Below, piece after piece: positions 62,093-64,000 of a stretch of DNA of 64,000 nucleotides. Origin of the DNA: Lewinellaceae bacterium. GTDB lineage: Bacteria; Bacteroidota; Bacteroidia; Chitinophagales; Saprospiraceae. The stretch spans positions 186,001-250,000 of the forward strand of contig JACJYR010000005.1 of NCBI GenBank assembly GCA_020636005.1, read 5' to 3'. The notes below the pieces were generated by a model. That model was not told the origin of the DNA and ran no database searches. It worked only from the letters and a program-made list of their open reading frames with translations. Within the stretch, counting starts at the first letter, position 1. Every line of letters starts with the position of its first letter. Position numbers and translations under genes: made by a program.

Positions 62093-62545
62093 ATGCCAAT
62101 TTTCAACTTAAATATCAACGGAAAAAAACAACAGGTGGACGTGGCACCCGATACGCCCATACTTTGGGTACTGCGGGATCACCTCGACCTGGTAGGCACC
62201 AAATATGGCTGCGGCATCGCCCAATGCGGCGCCTGCACCATCCATGTTGGCGATGTGGCCATGCGCTCTTGCCAGATGCCGGTGTCGCAAGTCGGCAACC
62301 AGCCCATCACCACCATCGAGGGCTTGTCAGAAAAGGGCGACCACCCCGTGCAGCGGGCCTGGCTCGAACACGACGTCGCCCAGTGCGGCTACTGCCAGGC
62401 TGGCCAAATCATGAACGCTGCCGCCCTGCTGAAAGCCAACCCCAAGCCCAGCGAAGCTGAAATAGAAGGCGCCATGAACGGCAACATTTGCCGTTGTGCA
62501 ACCTATGTGCGCATCAAGGCGGCTATCAAGACGGTTGCTTCTTAA
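62093..62545 (+). CDS. (2Fe-2S)-binding subunit of a molybdenum hydroxylase (IorA/CoxS-like)
   Basis: A 150-aa protein with two iron-sulfur motifs: the plant-type cluster in YGCGIAQCGACTIH with a later RSC, and the second in CGYCQAGQIMNAAALL plus GNICRCATYVRI. This is the small subunit that passes electrons from the molybdenum cofactor of xanthine-oxidase-family enzymes. There is no FAD subunit next to it, and the partner starts 97 bp downstream, which is the two-subunit isoquinoline-oxidoreductase (IorAB) layout, probably periplasmic with a cytochrome acceptor. The substrate is unknown. Confidence 0.94.
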   Translation: MPIFNLNINGKKQQVDVAPDTPILWVLRDHLDLVGTKYGCGIAQCGACTIHVGDVAMRSCQMPVSQVGNQPITTIEGLSEKGDHPVQRAWLEHDVAQCGYCQAGQIMNAAALLKANPKPSEAEIEGAMNGNICRCATYVRIKAAIKTVAS

Positions 62546-62642
62546 GCTATTACCCATTAGCCAGGCAAAATGCCCAATTCCAAGCTAAAAGCTAATGGCT
62601 AACAGCAAATAGCAATCCTTCTTTATCATTCAATCATTAAAC

Positions 62643-64000
62643 ATGACACTCGTAAAAACAACATATAACCGTCGGTCTTTCATCAAAGCGACCGCCATCA
62701 GCGGCGGCGGCATGGTGCTCGGGTTTAGCTGGCTGGCCTCCTGCAAGCCCACGCCGGAGCAAATCAAGGCCATGCCCAAGGAATGGTTCAACATCAACGG
62801 CTTCCTCAAAATCGGGGACAACGGCCTCGTCACGATCATGTCGCCCAACCCCGAGATCGGGCAGAACGTGAAGACGTCCATGCCCATGATCATCGCCGAA
62901 GAACTGGACACAGACTGGGCCAACGTCATCGTGGAGCAGGCCCCGCTGAACACGGACATCTTCAAACGCCAATTGGCCGGGGGCAGCCAGTCCATCCGGC
63001 AAGGCTGGGAGAGCCTGCGCATGGCGGGCGCCACCGCCCGGCGGATGCTCATGGAAGCTGCCGCCAAGGAATGGCAAGTGCCTGTGGATGAACTGACCAC
63101 CGAGGCCGGTATGATTTACCATAAAAAAAGCGGTAAATCCACCGACTACGGCAAGGTGGCCTCCGCTGCCGGCAGCCTCCCCGTGCCCAAAGAGGTGAAC
63201 CTGAAAGACGTAAAAGATTTCAAGATCATCGGCACGCCCAGGAAAAATGTGGACGGCCCGAAAATCGTAACAGGCCAGCCCCTCTTCGGCCTCGACTACA
63301 AACGGGACGGCATGCTCATCGCCATGATTGTACATGCGCCCGCCTTTGGCATGAAGCTCAAATCGGTGGAAGACACAGCCGCTAAGTCCATGCCTGGCAT
63401 CAAGGATGTTTTTGTCATCAACACTTACCCGGAGGGGGTTGAAAAACAGTGGAGCGACACCGATGCTTTCCCCGACCTCGTGGTCGTGGTGGGCAACAGC
63501 ACCTGGGAGGTGATGCAAGCCAAAAAGGCCTTGAAGGTGGAATGGGAGCAAGCGGCCAATCCAGACAGCACCGCCGACTACGTCGCTAAGATGGCAGCGG
63601 AGGGCGGAAAGAAGCCGAAAGAAGCCTCCCGCCGTGATGGTGACCCGGAGGCTGCTTTCAAAAATGCGGCACAGGTAATAGAGCGCACCTACACCGCCCC
63701 CTACCTCGCCCACAATACGATGGAGCCGATGAACTTTTTCGCCCATGTCACACCCGACAAGGCAGAATTGGTTGGCCCCATCCAGACGCCGGAGTTTTTG
63801 GAGAAAACGCTGGCCGCCCGCCTCAGCATGCCATTGGAGAAGATTGACATCCAGATGACCCGCATGGGCGGCGGCTTCGGGCGCAGGCTCTACGGCCATT
63901 TTGGCGTGGAGGCAGCCGTCATTTCACAAAAGCTGAATGCGCCCGTGAAACTCATTTACACCCGGGAAGACGATATGACGCAGGGCCTTTATCGCCCCGC
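62643..64000 (+). CDS. Molybdopterin-binding large subunit of a xanthine-dehydrogenase-family enzyme (IorB-like), partial
   Basis: The ATG at 62643 begins a Tat leader (NRRSFIKATAISGGGMVLG) followed by SWLASC. The frame stays open to the end of the window (452 codons). Features of the family: INGFLKIGDNGLVTIMSPNP and EIGQNVKTSMPMIIAEELD, GSQSIRQGWESLRMAGATAR, the cofactor-contacting region MTRMGGGFGRRLYGHFGVEA, and TREDDMTQGLYRP at the edge. The Tat leader implies a folded, cofactor-loaded enzyme is exported to the periplasm. The rest of the gene and the catalytic glutamate lie outside the window. Confidence 0.93.
   Translation, partial: MTLVKTTYNRRSFIKATAISGGGMVLGFSWLASCKPTPEQIKAMPKEWFNINGFLKIGDNGLVTIMSPNPEIGQNVKTSMPMIIAEELDTDWANVIVEQAPLNTDIFKRQLAGGSQSIRQGWESLRMAGATARRMLMEAAAKEWQVPVDELTTEAGMIYHKKSGKSTDYGKVASAAGSLPVPKEVNLKDVKDFKIIGTPRKNVDGPKIVTGQPLFGLDYKRDGMLIAMIVHAPAFGMKLKSVEDTAAKSMPGIKDVFVINTYPEGVEKQWSDTDAFPDLVVVVGNSTWEVMQAKKALKVEWEQAANPDSTADYVAKMAAEGGKKPKEASRRDGDPEAAFKNAAQVIERTYTAPYLAHNTMEPMNFFAHVTPDKAELVGPIQTPEFLEKTLAARLSMPLEKIDIQMTRMGGGFGRRLYGHFGVEAAVISQKLNAPVKLIYTREDDMTQGLYRP

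Overview
The window comes from the chromosome of a Bacteroidota bacterium, probably of the Saprospiria. Several secreted proteins end in type IX secretion (T9SS) sorting domains with a 'hxPNP' motif. There are lipoproteins, a TonB-dependent receptor with an N-terminal regulatory-like domain, ~790-residue FtsX/MacB-type permeases, FG-GAP/ASPIC proteins, and genes with no classical Shine-Dalgarno. Most genes have mixed-to-GC-rich codon use. Short AT-rich patches (about 4.86-6.69, 43.4-44.4, 49.6-50.15 and 61.55-62.09 kb) look acquired.

Layout. 0-4.8 kb: a membrane AraC-type regulator, a secreted beta-propeller and a large protein with an internal duplication. 4.8-8.8 kb: an AT-rich accessory patch with two HEPN-like proteins (RX4H motifs), an aberrant tRNA-like sequence overlapping one of them, and a Uma2 nuclease. 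It is bracketed by two ~0.97 kb direct repeats, the second being a 5'-truncated copy of the large gene. 8.8-20.9 kb: a DNA methyltransferase with an SNase-like tail, a 1123-aa FG-GAP lipoprotein, a PA-domain T9SS protein and TamB. 21.2-33.5 kb: a cytochrome block with 23 countable haem-attachment motifs (hexahaem lipoprotein with a collagen-like stalk, two monohaem cytochromes, a heptahaem NapC/NirT protein, a heptahaem membrane protein plus cytochrome b, and a CX4CH lipoprotein). It also holds the system II maturation pair ResB/CcsA, a YceI protein and two DUF5777 beta-barrels. TGAC-N4-GTCA dyads recur upstream of these genes, in pairs 22-23 bp apart at three places, which suggests one CRP/FNR-type regulon.

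34-44.4 kb: TonB-dependent receptor (with an in-frame run of 7-bp repeats), a small membrane protein with two FtsX permeases, a eukaryote-like dihydroceramide delta-4 desaturase and a DUF4268 protein. 44.4-57.3 kb: a beta-helix T9SS protein, a monooxygenase-fold protein, a planctomycete-type group (cytochrome/LRR/chitobiase-like membrane protein, discoidin-like protein, NHL propeller, DUF1501, DUF1549/DUF1553), acyl-CoA synthetase and an S4 protein. 57.5-64 kb: M48 membrane peptidase, a 113-bp tandem repeat broken by a complete IS4-family element, and the start of a molybdenum hydroxylase (IorA/IorB-like) operon that runs off the right edge.

Non-coding structure is prominent. Two long, nested, imperfect palindromes (33.84-34.06 and 49.61-50.16 kb) share the same ends. 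The smaller one sits in the loop of a copy of the same 113-bp repeat that the IS element invaded at 60 kb. No rRNA gene or CRISPR array was seen. All calls come from reading the sequence; no database search was run.
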